From: Marsupella aquatica
Taxonomy: Eukaryota > Marchantiophyta
Direction of reading: 5' to 3'
NCBI GenBank assembly: GCA_973895155.1
Contig: OZ316899.1
Coordinates: forward strand, 806,001 to 870,000
DNA length: 64,000 bases
The notes under the pieces are model-generated. The model saw only the letters and a program-made list of their open reading frames with translations, searched no databases and was not told the DNA's origin. Made by a program: the position numbers and the translations under genes. Positions 40,207 through 52,052 of the stretch are shown here, piece by piece. Position 1 is the first letter of the stretch. The number at the start of each line of letters is the position of its first letter.

Positions 40207-43200
40207 TCAAGCGGGCGACAACCCTAATTCTCTTTCATGCGCGGCCTCCCACTCGGCTGCCACTGCATCAATTTGACGGCATGCCCAGCATTGGCAATGC
40301 AACTCATTCCGCTGCCTTAGGCGTCGTTCTTCCCTTTCCCCCAGCGTCTCGCCTGTGATCGCCCACCAGTTGTGGTATTCTTTGTAAACGTTAGTCTCCC
40401 ACTCCTCCTCCAACTTGATATCTTCATCCACAGTGTCAGAATTGGGTTGGTATACCATGATGTACGCCCAAGTATGCGCTGGTGGTCCTCTGCATCTAAT
40501 TATGGGGTCCTCCCCCTTCAAGAACTTCACGTCTATTAACAGATTGTACATCCGCACGGCTGCTGGCCCCGCCCGACTAAACAACTTCCACATAATCATA
40601 CCTTTAAATTGCATCTCCCCATTAAGACCCACATCAACCTAGCTTGCTCGTCCGGATCAATCCACTACCTCAATTAAGGAACGCGCAAAACAGTACCACT
40701 GGAAGTAACGGGGATCCGCAAGTGAATGTCCGAAAGGATATTGACGTGTAAGGGCATTTATCCATTGCCTAAGTTGAGCCATAAGGCTTAATGGTGGGTT
40801 GTCCTCATGCTGGGGCAGCCGCATCCAAACCCGGGGATCATGCTGCCATATCAAATGATATACAGCTATAGGGTTGGTCCCCAAGTATATACCAAACCCG
40901 TCCTCATCCACAAGTTCCCAGAAAAACTGGTGTGGCGTCCAGAAGGTCGCAGATCCAAAGTAATTTCCTAATCTATGATTATGTACACTCGCTTCTAACC
41001 ATCTAATTACATTCTCCGTAGGGGTTACCCTTTCCCAAAATGATGTCTTCTCCCAAATACCCACACGTAAATCAGTCGGATTGAAGGGAAACTTGTTAGT
41101 TTGGATAGTATCCCCCGCACAGGCCACTACGGCTGGATCCCTACCTAGCGAATAAAAATGAGTCATGGCAATGTGATTGAATTGGGGTAAGATAGGAAGA
41201 TCTATGAAGCTCACCCACTCATTGGATACTATAAGGTGGAAGGTAAAGTAGGGATTGAAGATCATGCACATGCATCTCGTTCCTCTCTGTATTGTGCCAT
41301 CTTGCCGTCTGGAGAAAGGTAACCAGACGAGGGAGTGTATACTTCCCACAGTTGGTTTGGATCTCCCTTGCCGCCCAAGACTTCATAACTACTTCTACTA
41401 AATGAAAGACCTTTCTATGTAATGCTAAGCTATAAAACCAATGAACTTTCCGTGCTAGAGAGTCAGGATGCGTGGTGTTTGCATTTGCCATTAGCGCTAT
41501 GTAATGAGGGTGGCCAGCGTGATCTCTCTCTCTAGTTTGGATAGCAAGATTTATGTGACTCTGTTGTTGGCCCTTCCTCCTAATCTAAAGTATAAGTCTT
41601 TGGGTTGGGTGAACCTTATAGCTCCTGACCACTCAAAGAACGACAACATAAACCTAATTTGGACCGATATGTCATACCATATCCGCTCACAATCGTCCCG
41701 ACAAATGGCCCACTTGTTAATCCCTGCTGCAGCTAAAATAATACAAAGGGTTTCTAAACCCATAGCTTCATCAATTTCAATAGCATTTCAGGATGCTATC
41801 TTCTATCCCGTGAATACTCTCCACAAATTCACGCTCACCTTCTTAAGCTATTCCAACTTCTTCTTGTGCACCAGATCGGCTAGTGCCTCCTTCAATAATT
41901 TAGAAGTCGTGGCCGCCTCATCTCTAAAGCTCTGTACTTCTAGATCCCAGGCCTTGTAGGTGTCCTTCCGGATCCAAACCACCATACTGCATTGCTGGAT
42001 GAGCTCTTTACTAGCTACATCTTGCAGCCATTTTGTCCTCTCTCTCTTCTTTCTTCTTTTTCTAATGCAACAACATATGCCTGCTTCTCCTCTAATTGCC
42101 CTTATAGCTCACGATTTGTTTTCTTTGCTTCTTGGAGCTTCTTCTCACACTCCAAAGCCCCGAGTCTAGCTGACGCCTCCTTGGCGAGCACTTCCGCAGT
42201 TTTCCCTTGCGCAGCCAGCTGTTCGGACAGCTAGATTGCCAACTGCTCTCCTTCTCCTACTCTCTACTCCAATCGTTCAATTTCCCTCTGCAGCTCGTTG
42301 GCCTTCTGTTGGGATACAGAGCCACACAACGCATGTTGGGTGGTCACCTCCTTATTATTGTCTCTCCTTATCTAGTAATTCTTCCATTTCCGTCAGTTGC
42401 TTCATCATGATCTTGTTAGATGCAGACTTCTTCTATACTTTCATGAGGAGTTGCTCAACCTTCTCTTCTGCTACTCTCAACTTTTCTTCATCATGGGTCT
42501 TGCCCTCGGACTCCATGACTATTATCCTAGCCATCGCCCTGGCCTCCTTCTAATCCCTCAACCAACAGCGTAGGTCCTTGGTGTTGGGGATTGACTTCCC
42601 TATAAAAGCCAGGCACTGGGCAAAAGTCTTTAACTCCACAAGATTGGTAGTGTTCGGGAGTTTGGACAACGTGGGTTGTTGGAAGGTGGATTCCCTCCTT
42701 TCTTCTTCCTCTTCTTCTTCTTCTTCATCTTCTTCATTTGGGAGGTTCACCGCCCTCCTCTTCCTCTTGAGACTCTTACAACATTGCTCGGCTTGCTTGC
42801 TCAGGTACCGTAGGGCCTTTGCTCCTCCCTTGCTTTCTGCATCCAAATTTAGGGGTGCTTCCCCTTTGTCTTCCTCTCCATCGTCCTCAAAGTCCTCCTT
42901 GTTGTACTCCAGGGGATCCACATTGACGTTGGCTTTGGATCCCAATGCCGTTCCCATTTGCGTTATCCACTGGGCCTCTACTTGATCTTTTGGCTCCGAT
43001 TCATCTGAGTCCAAATTGTCCAGTGGGGCCCTACTGATTGCCTCCTTAACACCAAACACATTGTGCACTATAACCCCCAACTGATATGCTAATAGCGACG
43101 GGAACTTTGGACAGCCCTTTGAATTGATCATAGCGGATATACTTGTCTTCCATAATTGAAGTGGATGGAGTCATCCCACAAAACAAAGCTATCGCGACAA

Positions 43201-43839
43201 CAATTCTTGGTAATGTGGCGTGATGGTATCCGCTCTTAACCATCACCCACTTGGTGCAAAATTCTGTGAAGTTCCGATACTCCTTCTGCTAGATGGCTCC
43301 ATATTGCATGTTTCCTTGGTTTATCCGGACCTCTATCTGCTGCAAGAAGGCTGCCACACCCTCCTTCTTGATTGGGTCTACTTGGTAAGTGAGCGGCAAT
43401 CCCCCGCCCTGGGTAGTCCGAACATGTCACATAGCTTCGGATCAGAGAAGGTATAAGTCTTCCCCTTGTATGTAATAAACATCCCCTTGGGTGACATTAT
43501 CACCTTTGTAATCCACGAGCAGATTTCTCCTGCTTGAGAGGTCAATAGATAGCGGTCCATCCAAACCAAGCCATAAATTTTGGCTCTGTTGAGTATTGCT
43601 CGGCTCTTCTCAATACGTTGTACCTCCGTGATGGAATTGCATATCTTCTCCTCTGCAGACAGAGCTCCCTTCTTGTTTTTAGCCGGGGAACGTCTGCTCT
43701 CCGTGCTCCTGATCCCTCCATCTTTGGTTGATGAAATTAGTAATGTAAGTGAGGAGTGAGTGGGCAGTTGCACCACACTCCAGTGTATGCTTTCGTTGAG
43801 AAGGAGGGCCGATGAGTGCGCAAATTCTTTGTGAGGCAA
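40207..43839 (-). pseudogene. Element C accessory protein, broken
   Basis: Minus-strand frame pieces in order. 43839-43378: RAKIYGLVWMDRYLL, GMFITYKGKTYTFSDPKLCDMFGLPRAG, an N-terminal domain like those of gypsy extra ORFs. 43246-42550: acidic, then a basic nuclear-type stretch (KRKRR) and a polyglutamate run. 42550-41960: coiled-coil-like sequence broken by stops (EEKVEQLLMKV, KQLTEMEELLDKE). 41763-41490 is unassigned. 41349-40657: aromatic-rich (WTPHQFFWELVDEDGFGIYLG, IWQHDPRVWMRLPQ). 40632-40207: GEREERRLRQRNELHCQCWACRQ. The function is unknown. The arrangement (globular domain, acidic linker, coiled coil, aromatic domain) recalls elements A and F. Confidence 0.55.
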
Positions 43840-44179
43840 ATCAAGCTTGTCTCTCTACCTTAAGCTCAAAGGATTTCCTGCTTCAATTGGTCTATGAATG
43901 TCTGGAAGGGCGGAATGGTCCTTGTCTTGTAAGCGTCCGGTGTCTCGGTCAAGCGCCCCATTGATGATGGCCCTAATTGTGGTATTATTCTGGGGGCTAC
44001 TTATGATTGCCTTCTACTCATGCCTTAATGAAGGCACGGGACCTGATGTGGTTGTGTACGCAGCTCCCTCTTGTTACGACTGGGGGCAGTACCTTAATTA
44101 CTATTTATGGCTATCCCAATTGTATTAGGGTAATAATTGTGCTTTACTAAAACAACAAAAAAGGATTGGGATCCGCATA
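43840..44179 (-). other. Element C leader
   Basis: 340 bp upstream of the accessory frame on the minus strand. Nothing recognisable. Confidence 0.3.
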
Positions 44180-44385
44180 GAGGTGGCTCGAAAGCAATTG
44201 AAGATGGCAAGGCTAAGGAACAAGGCCAGGTTTGACAGGATTCATTGGTTGAGGCTAGTCCTGTCTTGGTTAAGGAAGGGGATTGGGTTCTGATTTACAA
44301 GCTAGAGCAAGTTTGCCGAGCAACACTTGAGCCAAAACAAGTTTGCTTGAAGGTGGCAAGGTCTGTATGTGGTGGTCGTTAGCAG
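44180..44385 (+). pseudogene. Integrase of gypsy element D, second piece
   Basis: Begins with the second GAGGT and reads RKQLKMARLRNKARFDR, then a broken continuation ending WQGLYVVVVSS, the end of the integrase C-terminal domain. It is cut at 44385 by the LTR of chromovirus E. Confidence 0.7.
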
Positions 44386-45216
44386 TGGACCTTGCCATCC
44401 AGCACCCTCACCAATCCAACACCCGCGCCTAAGTGCCTCTGATGCCTAAATGCCTCCACGGAATACCTCAGGCAAGCAACCTAGTGCCCCTTGCACCACC
44501 AGCGGCCCCTATCATATGAAGTCGCATTTTCTCTCCAACACGACCGCTACTCAACGGTCCTCACTGTCTGCACAAGAAACCAAGCGTCTCGGTAAGTAAC
44601 CCTTCAGGATCTAGAACTTGCCAAGTCTAGCATCCTAACTCAAGCTCAACATACATTGGTAAATAGGTCAGCGATAGGTCCTCCCGATTGATGCCATAAG
44701 CCAAAACCAGAACCCACGCCCGCTGTTTGTCCAGAACAACTCTTTCCTTGGGCACGGCTCAGGTTCCCCCTCGTACCTATCCATCACCAACTGACCGTCC
44801 TGACCCCAGGACATGCTCATGGCCCAAATAACGTAGTTTGTCCTAAAGCTTCTCCCAAGCTTGTCCCAACACGCCAGGACCATAATGGCCTCGACTCTAG
44901 CAACCAACTCCCGGTTTGCCCCATTGATGGTGTAGGGGCCGAGCACCCTTGGAACTCAACCTCCATGCATACTTGGCCTTGCCTCCCCAATGCAAGCTCC
45001 CTTGGGAGACTGAACGCCGCTTGGCTGCTATTTGGAAGGATTTGGCAAGCAGGCAAGCTAACACCCGCAAACCTCAAGAACCCATGGCGCCCACAAGTCT
45101 CCCCATGCTAAGTGCTCCCCGGATGGCCTATCCGGGCCTGGACCATAAGGGAGCTTGGCATCGGAGTCAGCGACGCCGGAGCTAAGTGTTAAGGTAGTTA
45201 AGGTCCAAGACTTGCA
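44386..45216 (-). repeat. 3' LTR of chromovirus E
   Basis: 831 bp; the minus strand starts TGCAAGTCTT and ends CAAGGTCCA. A purine tract (TTTTTAAGGGGGGG) sits directly upstream at 45217-45230. It is flanked by AGCAG (44381-44385). The 5' LTR is missing because E is truncated at its gag end by element F. Confidence 0.75.
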
Positions 45217-45652
45217 CCCCCCCTTAAAAATGGTCATGTCTGCGTGACCTCAGTAAACGTTTCAGCACGCCTAGACCACTTTGGGTCTTAAAACATTTAT
45301 GAGGTAACAAATGGTTTGCCCATAAGACCAATGTAAACCAGGTTGGTGTGCGCAATCCAAACTTAGGAAATTCCAACCTATCCCACTTATCCAAGTAGGA
45401 TGCCAGTCCAAGCGGGTAAGCTAACTCCAAACTTGTCGGACCCATTGTCCTCCCCTTGGGGTACTCCCCTTTGGTTCAAACCAGCCCGCCCACAGATGTA
45501 CGGCGGGCACCGTCAACTTCCACTCGCAAAAAGCAAATCGGCCACCCAAAAACCTCTAGCACCAACGCAATCCAACTTTATTCTTAAGAGGCCGAGAGGA
45601 GTGAAACCAGGATACAACTCACAAAGGTAGCTGTAGCTGCCTGTACCAGTTC
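45217..45652 (-). promoter_or_regulatory. Chromovirus E 3' untranslated region and polypurine tract
   Basis: Non-coding between the chromodomain stop and the LTR. The seven-G purine tract at 45217-45230 is the plus-strand primer. Confidence 0.6.
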
Positions 45653-47350
45653 TCAACGGCAGTAGGCCACTTTGCTTACGATAGCTCCAAGGATCTCTAA
45701 GGCATTACCCAAATTTTCTTCCGGTTCCCAAGTACTCTCGGCCTGATCATAGCTAGCCCACTTCACCAAATACTCTAAGATTTGCCTTCCCAACTTGCGT
45801 TTGTAACGGTGGTCCAGAATTGCCTCCACCTCAAACTCCTTTGTGTCCTCCACCAGCATGGCGTCCGGACGCAAGACCTGATCCCCATTGGGATCATTGT
45901 CTTTGACAAATTTCTTGAGTTGGTTAACACGGTAGCTTTTGCCCACGCCCATTTCCTTGGGTATCTCCAACACCACCAAAACCGGATTATCCTTGTGGGC
46001 CCATCGTATGATGCGATAGGGCCCCACGTATCTAGGAGCCAGCTTCCTACTTATGTTCTCGTGGTATTGTTCAGGTCTCAACTACAACCAGACGCTCTCC
46101 CCAATTGCAAAGCTTACCTGGCGTCAATGTTTATCCCCTTGCTCCTTGTACAAACTTTGGGCAAGGGTCATACCCTTGGTAGCCGCTTCCACAACTAGGC
46201 GCCGCTCTCGAATAAAATTTTCCATAGAAGGAACCTTGCTTTTTGTCCGCCAAGCTTCCGGATTTATGAACCAAGAGGGCGCCCTTGGCGTCCTCCCTGT
46301 GGCCAACACAAACGACGCAAACCCCGTCGCCAAATGCTTGGAAAAGATATGCTTGGAAAATCCTTTTGATTGGCCATCGCAAAGTGACGCAAGTAGTCCT
46401 CCATGATGCCATTCACCCATTCCGTTTGGCCATTAGTCTCATGATGATACGCTGATCCCCGAGTAAGGTCCATTTTGGATAACCGGAAGAACGCCTTCCA
46501 AAAATGGCCCGTGAACTTGGTATTGCGGTTGGACAGGATATGATCCCTGATATGATATGGCAATCCCCACTATCGGAAGACATTGTCAAACACTAGACCG
46601 GCAACCTCTTGGGCCAAAACCATTTTTGTAGTCGGCAAGAAATACACCATCTTGGAAAAACGATCCACGATTGTTAAGATGGAGTTATTGTCGTAGGACT
46701 CAAGTAACCCAACAATGAAGTCCATGGAGATGGACTCCCATGGAGCCACAACTACCGGTAAGGGTTGAAGAAGTCCTCCTTTTTCCCTATAGACCATTTG
46801 GTTCTTTTGGCACAAGTAACAACTTTGCACGTGGCAAAGGACCGATTGCTTCATGTCCGGCCAATACACATCTCGCGACATATTGGGATACGTAGCAACT
46901 TGTCCGCCATGCCCTCCCCAAGGCGAGTTCTGTAGTTTTGCAGAACCTCTAACCTTAGGGACTCTGGGATGTACACACACCTCTGCTTGTATTGCCATAA
47001 CTAGACATTATGCGCGGTATCCAACCCCAACAAAATGTGCCTTACCTTGCCTTGGCTACCCCCATTGCTTTGCCATTCCTTAGCTAACGTATCATCCCCA
47101 TACGCCTCGGCCAGAACCTTTGGCCACTTGGATTTGAGGATCGTGATCCCATTGACACGATGATGGTCCTTACTCAATAACGCATCAGCTGCCGTGTTTG
47201 TCTTTCCCGGAACGTGATGGACTTCAAAATCAAAATCCGCCAAGAACATCTGCTAGCGCATTTCCTTGGGGTTCAAGCTTGGCTTAGAACTGAAGTACCC
47301 GACCGACGAGCTGTTTGTGTGTATTACCACTTTGGGATCGTTCTTAAGGT
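45653..47350 (-). pseudogene. pol: Chromovirus E RNase H end, integrase and chromodomain
   Basis: Minus strand. 47350-47001: end of RNase H (FEVHHVPGKTNTAADALLS). 46998-46570: integrase zinc domain (GHGGQVATYPNMSRDVYWPDM, CYLCQKNQ) and first Asp (MDFIVGLLES). 46563-46264: LSNRNTKFTGHFWKAFF, where the second catalytic Asp appears as Asn, then ETNGQTEWVN with the Glu kept. 46081-45653: integrase C-terminus (YVGPYRIIRW) and a chromodomain (FEVEAILDHR, LEYLVKWASYDQAESTWEP) with the Y/W/W aromatic cage positions. Chromodomains direct integration to modified chromatin. Frameshifts and stops make it inactive. Confidence 0.85.
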
Positions 47351-47367
47351 AAATCTCCTACTTCTTC
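47351..47367. repeat. LINE target site duplication, left copy
   Basis: AAATCTCCTACTTCTTC, identical to 57641-57657. A 17-bp duplication is typical of target-primed reverse transcription. Confidence 0.85.
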
Positions 47368-47638
47368 CTTGGAATAGGGATTTTTTTATAAAAGTTTTCA
47401 CCCGCGAAAAACCCCATGGGCGGGGCAAACAAGCCACACGGCGAACAGACCCCCCCAAAGGCCCAGAAAGAGAGCTAACCGGAACAAAACAGATCACATT
47501 TGTCAAAGAAAAGAGCCCAAAGGAAAATGAGACACGCCTACGAGCAGCAGCCCCTAGAAGCCATCACAAGGGAATAGAGCTGCTCCCACACCCTATCAGG
47601 TCCCTGCCTTCCCAACCGGCCTCAGTGAGGAGTCCCTG

Positions 47639-50600
47639 TTAACCCCCAGAGACCAAACATCCCCTACCACTATCGAGCCAAAGCCTGCGCAGGCTGTCAA
47701 TCCGGCCCTTTGCCCATCGTAAGAAAGAGTTTTTCCTACCCGGGGGTGAGCCACAGCTCACAGCATTCAGGCACTCCGCCGTCTCAGACAGCACCAGGTC
47801 AAGATCAAAAGAACGCCTGCATTCAACTTGGAACATATGGGCATTTCTGCCTAACCAAAGCATCCATAATAATTGATACAAAACAAAAAGCCTGGCAATC
47901 TGAATCGGGTCTCTTCCAAGGGCAGAGTCCAGCAGAGTCAACAATCCTTGTCCTATTGGCAGGCCCAACTCATGTAAGAAGCGGTGACTTAGACCCCAAC
48001 AGCGAGCCGCATGAACACATCCAAAGAAAACAGGATGAATGGTCTCCAACACACCGCTGCATAGTTTGCATTCTCCATTGCTCACCGCAATTCTACGAGC
48101 TCTAGCCCCCGTGAAGAGGCCCCCAACAATGGTACGCCATATGAAAGTCTTTCCCCTGGTCGGCAAGTCCGAGCGCCAGAGCTTTGCCCATCCAATGTTC
48201 CATTCTTCTTCCATCCTAGAAATAGACCAAATCCGGTTTAGGCGGCCATGGTTTGATCTTTTAGGCCTCAAGAACTCATACACTCGACAGTTCTCAATCC
48301 TAAAGTCTTTCTGCCTCTCCGCCTTGTCCAACCAAACCCACTGTTTGGCATAGAGGAAGTAGTCCGCCCTGCATTCATTGGTGTTCCAGAGGCATTCCAG
48401 GAAGGACCGAGCTAATTCTCTATGCTCATCAGAGAATCCGCGCAGGTTGTGCCATCTCAGTGGGAGGTCTTTCCATCCTCCATCCTCAGTTGACTATCCA
48501 TCTCCTATAGAGCGAATACCCAATCTTCCACAGATGGCAGCAATCCCTGCAATGGCTTCATTGGAGAGGGAGTGAAATCCTGCCATGGAGCGCAGGGTGT
48601 CGTGGATGCTCCATCTCGCCGGTGTCCCAGTCCTGCCCGGCTCAAATGAAAGGTGTGCTCTGACCATCGCCCAGCTCCTCCACAGTCCACTTGTGTATGG
48701 CAAACCAGCAAATGACCTAGGTGTGCACAACAATAACTGGTCTTGAAAGGAGTATCGGTTCCTTCTGATTACTTTGTAGTTCCTCCATCCCATCAATGCC
48801 AGATTTGCAGCTAACAGTTTAGACCATTCCAAGTTAGGAGAGTTAAGAGCTTTTGTGAACCATTGAGAGAGAAGAGCGTCAGAGTGGCTTCTGAAATCTT
48901 CAAATCCTAGGCCCCCCTCCACTCGTGGTTGAGCCATCTTGTCCCAGGCCACCAAGGGGATCTTCCTACCCCCAGTGGCGTTGTATCCCCATAAGAAGTC
49001 CCTACTAAGAGCAATCAGTTTCTTAGCCAACTCTACTGAAGCTTTACAGTACATCACATGATAGATCGGAATAGCTTGTAGGATATGCTTAATCAGAAGG
49101 GTTCTTCCTGTGAATGACAGCAACTTGTTTACCTAGGGTCAATAGTCAAGTACTTATCTTGTCCAGGCAAAATTTATGTAGCTGCTCTGTGTGCAGCTCT
49201 ACTCCTAAGGGTGCTCCAAGGTACTTTTGTATCTCCCCCTTTTGGCTAATAATACATCCAGTATTGGTGAGCCAGAGTGGAATTTCCTCCATGGCCAGGG
49301 GAATCACCACCGACTTTTCTAAATTCAATTTGGCACCATTGGCTTTCTCATAACAGTCCAGTGCCATTCTTGTATCCTTGTCTGTTGCCGGGATGAACAT
49401 TCCTACGTCATCTGCAAAGAGCGTGTAGCAGATCATGAGATCCCCAGTTAGTACTTCGTAGTCCTCTCAGCCTACCTTCCACTATCTCTGCATCCAAAAA
49501 ATCCATGAGTGGCTGTGTGGAAATCACGAATAAGAGAGGTGATAGTGGGCAGCCCTGCCTCACACCACGTTCCAAGTGCACCTGGTTTGAAAGAAATCCA
49601 TTTACCAAAACCCTAGAGGTTGCTTGCACTAGCAGTGCTTTAACCAACATTATAAAACGCCCACTGATCCCAAGTAGGTGCATGCACTCCCATATGTACT
49701 CATGGCAAACCCTGTCAAATGCCTTTTCAAAATCCAGCTTCAGGAATAATGCTTGGCTCTTCTTCTGTTGCACCCAATCACATGTTAGCATTGCTAGCAA
49801 AATATTTTCTAAGATGTGCCGCCCAGGAATGAATCCCGTCTGTTGCGGGCTGATAATCTTGTGGAGGAGGGGTTTCAGACGCAATGATCTTGTACACTGT
49901 ATTTAACATTGTCAGTGGTCTCCAGTTTTTTAAGTAGCGTTTATCTGGTTTCTTTGGTATGAATTTGATGATGCCCTCACAGATCCCACCATCAAGAACC
50001 CCTGAAAGCCAGAATTCCTGGATCATGTCTACAAGATCACTGCCTATGAAATCCCAACACACTCTGTACACCTCCGCTGTCAATCCATCTGGTCCCGGGG
50101 ATTTGTCCCGAGGCGTAGCCACAATACTTCTTTCACCTCCTTAAGGGATGGAAGCTCCTCCATCTTTGAGATCTCCCCAGCCGATAAAGCAAATCTGGTA
50201 TTCCTTAACAGGCGTATGCGGGCTCTCCTCTGCTCTGCCTTCTCTTCTTGTGATAGAGCCGGAGCTGATTACAAATTCTTACAGAAAGTCTCCACCTCCC
50301 CCAGAATTTGATTAGAATCCACAATCACACTTCCATCTTCACGTGTAAGGGAGTTCATAGCTTCTCTTGCTCTCTTTGCTCGCACTGTAGCAAAGAAGAA
50401 TTTAGTAGATTCTTCCCCTTCTCCTAGCCACTTAACCCTGGCCAATCTCCGGCCCTTGTGAGCTTCCTCAATCTCTGTCATATGCAACGAGTCCTCTGTC
50501 TCCATGTACTCCATAATGTCAAAATCCAAATGTGCTTCTAAAATTGACAGTTTAAGGGCACGCATTTGTGCTCTTAGAAAGCTCATCGCTGCCTCCGCTG

Positions 50601-51649
50601 GTTGCGGCTTAGCCTGTAGCAGCTTGTATGTGCTCCTCACTTGCACACTACCCTTGGCGAATCTGAGGTGTGGATCATTGAAGTTTTCCCTACCCTTTCT
50701 CCAAGCCACTTCCAGCCCTTGCATATCCTCATTACTCCGCAGTAAGGCTGGATTGGCCATAAAGATCCTAGCATTCCCCCTCATTCCAGTCACCCGGGGT
50801 ACAGCTAGCCGCACCTCCAGCAGCACCGGGTCATGATCTGATAGAGAGGAGCCTCCTAAATCTGTGAATAAGCCCTACAAATTCTCCCAACCACCATCCT
50901 TTCTTGCTTAGATAAAATCTGTCAAGCCTTGATTGCACCAGTTCACCGTTCCAAAATCGTCTCCATGTGTAACGGGGACCAGTAACAGCGCCTCTGACAT
51001 CCTAGGCATCTGTCATGTCAAAACGCATTTTGAGAAATCTCCAAAATTCAGCCTCCCTCCCTCGAATCAGAGGCAAATTACCCGTAGAGTCCGACCTGCG
51101 CTCTGTCATGTTGAAGTCCCCGCACATAATCCAGTCCACTTGTGGAAGTAAGGTCTTTAGATCGTTCCATAGCAGGGCTCGCAGGCAAGAAGAGTTGGGG
51201 GCATAAACACACGCAATTCCAATCTTCCCCGCTTCCGTGTCCCCTATCACCCACACCGCCCGTCCCAGGTCCAGCTTGCCTGCTCTAACCACCTTAATCT
51301 CTGGGTGGACCATCAACGCCGTTCCCCCTCTGCCCTCATCCGGTGCAAAAGAGAAGTGTTGGTAATCCGGCAGGATAGCTCTCAACGCCATGTCTAAGCG
51401 GAACTGGTCTATTTTCACTTCCTGTAATGCCATCACGCTCAAGGGTATCTTCAAGGATTTAACCCAATTCTTCACCACATGCTTGCGGTTTGGTTTGCAC
51501 AGTCCACACATGTTCCACGAGGCCAACCTGAATATCTCCTCCAGTCTCCTGCTAGATCGGTGCAGTCCTCTAGCAGGGTCCCTGATCCCACAAAATGAAG
51601 GTTTCAGAGCCTGTTGCGTCCCCCTGGGGACCAGCCAGAAAAGGCCCAT
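47639..51649 (-). pseudogene. LINE ORF2: endonuclease, reverse transcriptase, zinc domain
   Basis: Minus-strand pieces. 51649-51002: APE-type endonuclease with FRLASWNMCGL, ALQEVKI, GRGGTALMVHPE, YAPNSS and CGDFNMTERR. 50826-50269: linker with RLARVKWLGEGEESTKFFFA, usual upstream of plant L1 RT. 50122-49408: RT with KSPGPDGLTAEVYR, FIPKKPDKRYLKNWRPL, TGFIPGRHILENIL, LKLDFEKAFDRV and GVRQGCPLSPLLF. 49436-49146: catalytic FADDVG. 49123-47639: SFTGRTLLIKHILQAIP and, at the end, a zinc-ribbon RVT-like domain (RSDLPTRGKTFIWRTI, CKLCSG, CVHAARCW). Several frame breaks inactivate it. Confidence 0.9.
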
Positions 51650-52052
51650 CCACTTGTTGGTCCACTTATGTAGCCTTTGGGTGAGTCCCGCCTTGGGGAT
51701 CCAATCACAGGGGTACCTAAGCGAACCGGTGCCAGTACAGGGTCAGTAGCCACCCTCATGTCCAGCCGCAGTGGTTCCCCTTGCTCTCCTGGGTCCCTTG
51801 AGGTACACCCACCTACATCAGACAAGAAGCCCCGTGAGAAATTGAGTGATCTTTGATTCTTAGCCTCACCTTTAAGTTTCTCCAATCTTGCTGTTGGCGG
51901 AGTGCGCAGCTCCTGTTTACTTGCCCTAGCCTTGAACTTACTATGCTGGATATATTCTTTGTATTCTGACATCTCCGCATCCGAGCCCTCATGAAAAGAG
52001 AAGTTCTCCTCCTCCCCCAACCCTCTGGTTGAGAGCGGATGGTGAGCCACTA

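Larger units (their letters stand above)
39052..44179 (-). mobile_element. Element C: 5.1-kb insertion carrying only an accessory-type ORF
   Basis: It interrupts integrase D between two GAGGT copies (39047-39051 and 44180-44184). Removing it restores an open integrase frame with normal spacing between the REELLA and NKARFD motifs. The plus-strand left end is TGTCGTCGGG; the right end is GATCCGCATA, so TG...CA symmetry is imperfect. I could not find a second LTR copy by eye. Its coding strand is minus and holds an accessory protein like those at gypsy 3' ends, with no gag or pol. It may be a non-autonomous LTR derivative that lost one LTR, or something else. Confidence 0.55.

Noticed and set aside
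42578-42985. Serine-rich plus-strand ORF with a poly-Ser run
   Set aside because: It is the complement of the polyglutamate tract (TTC repeats) of element C's accessory protein.
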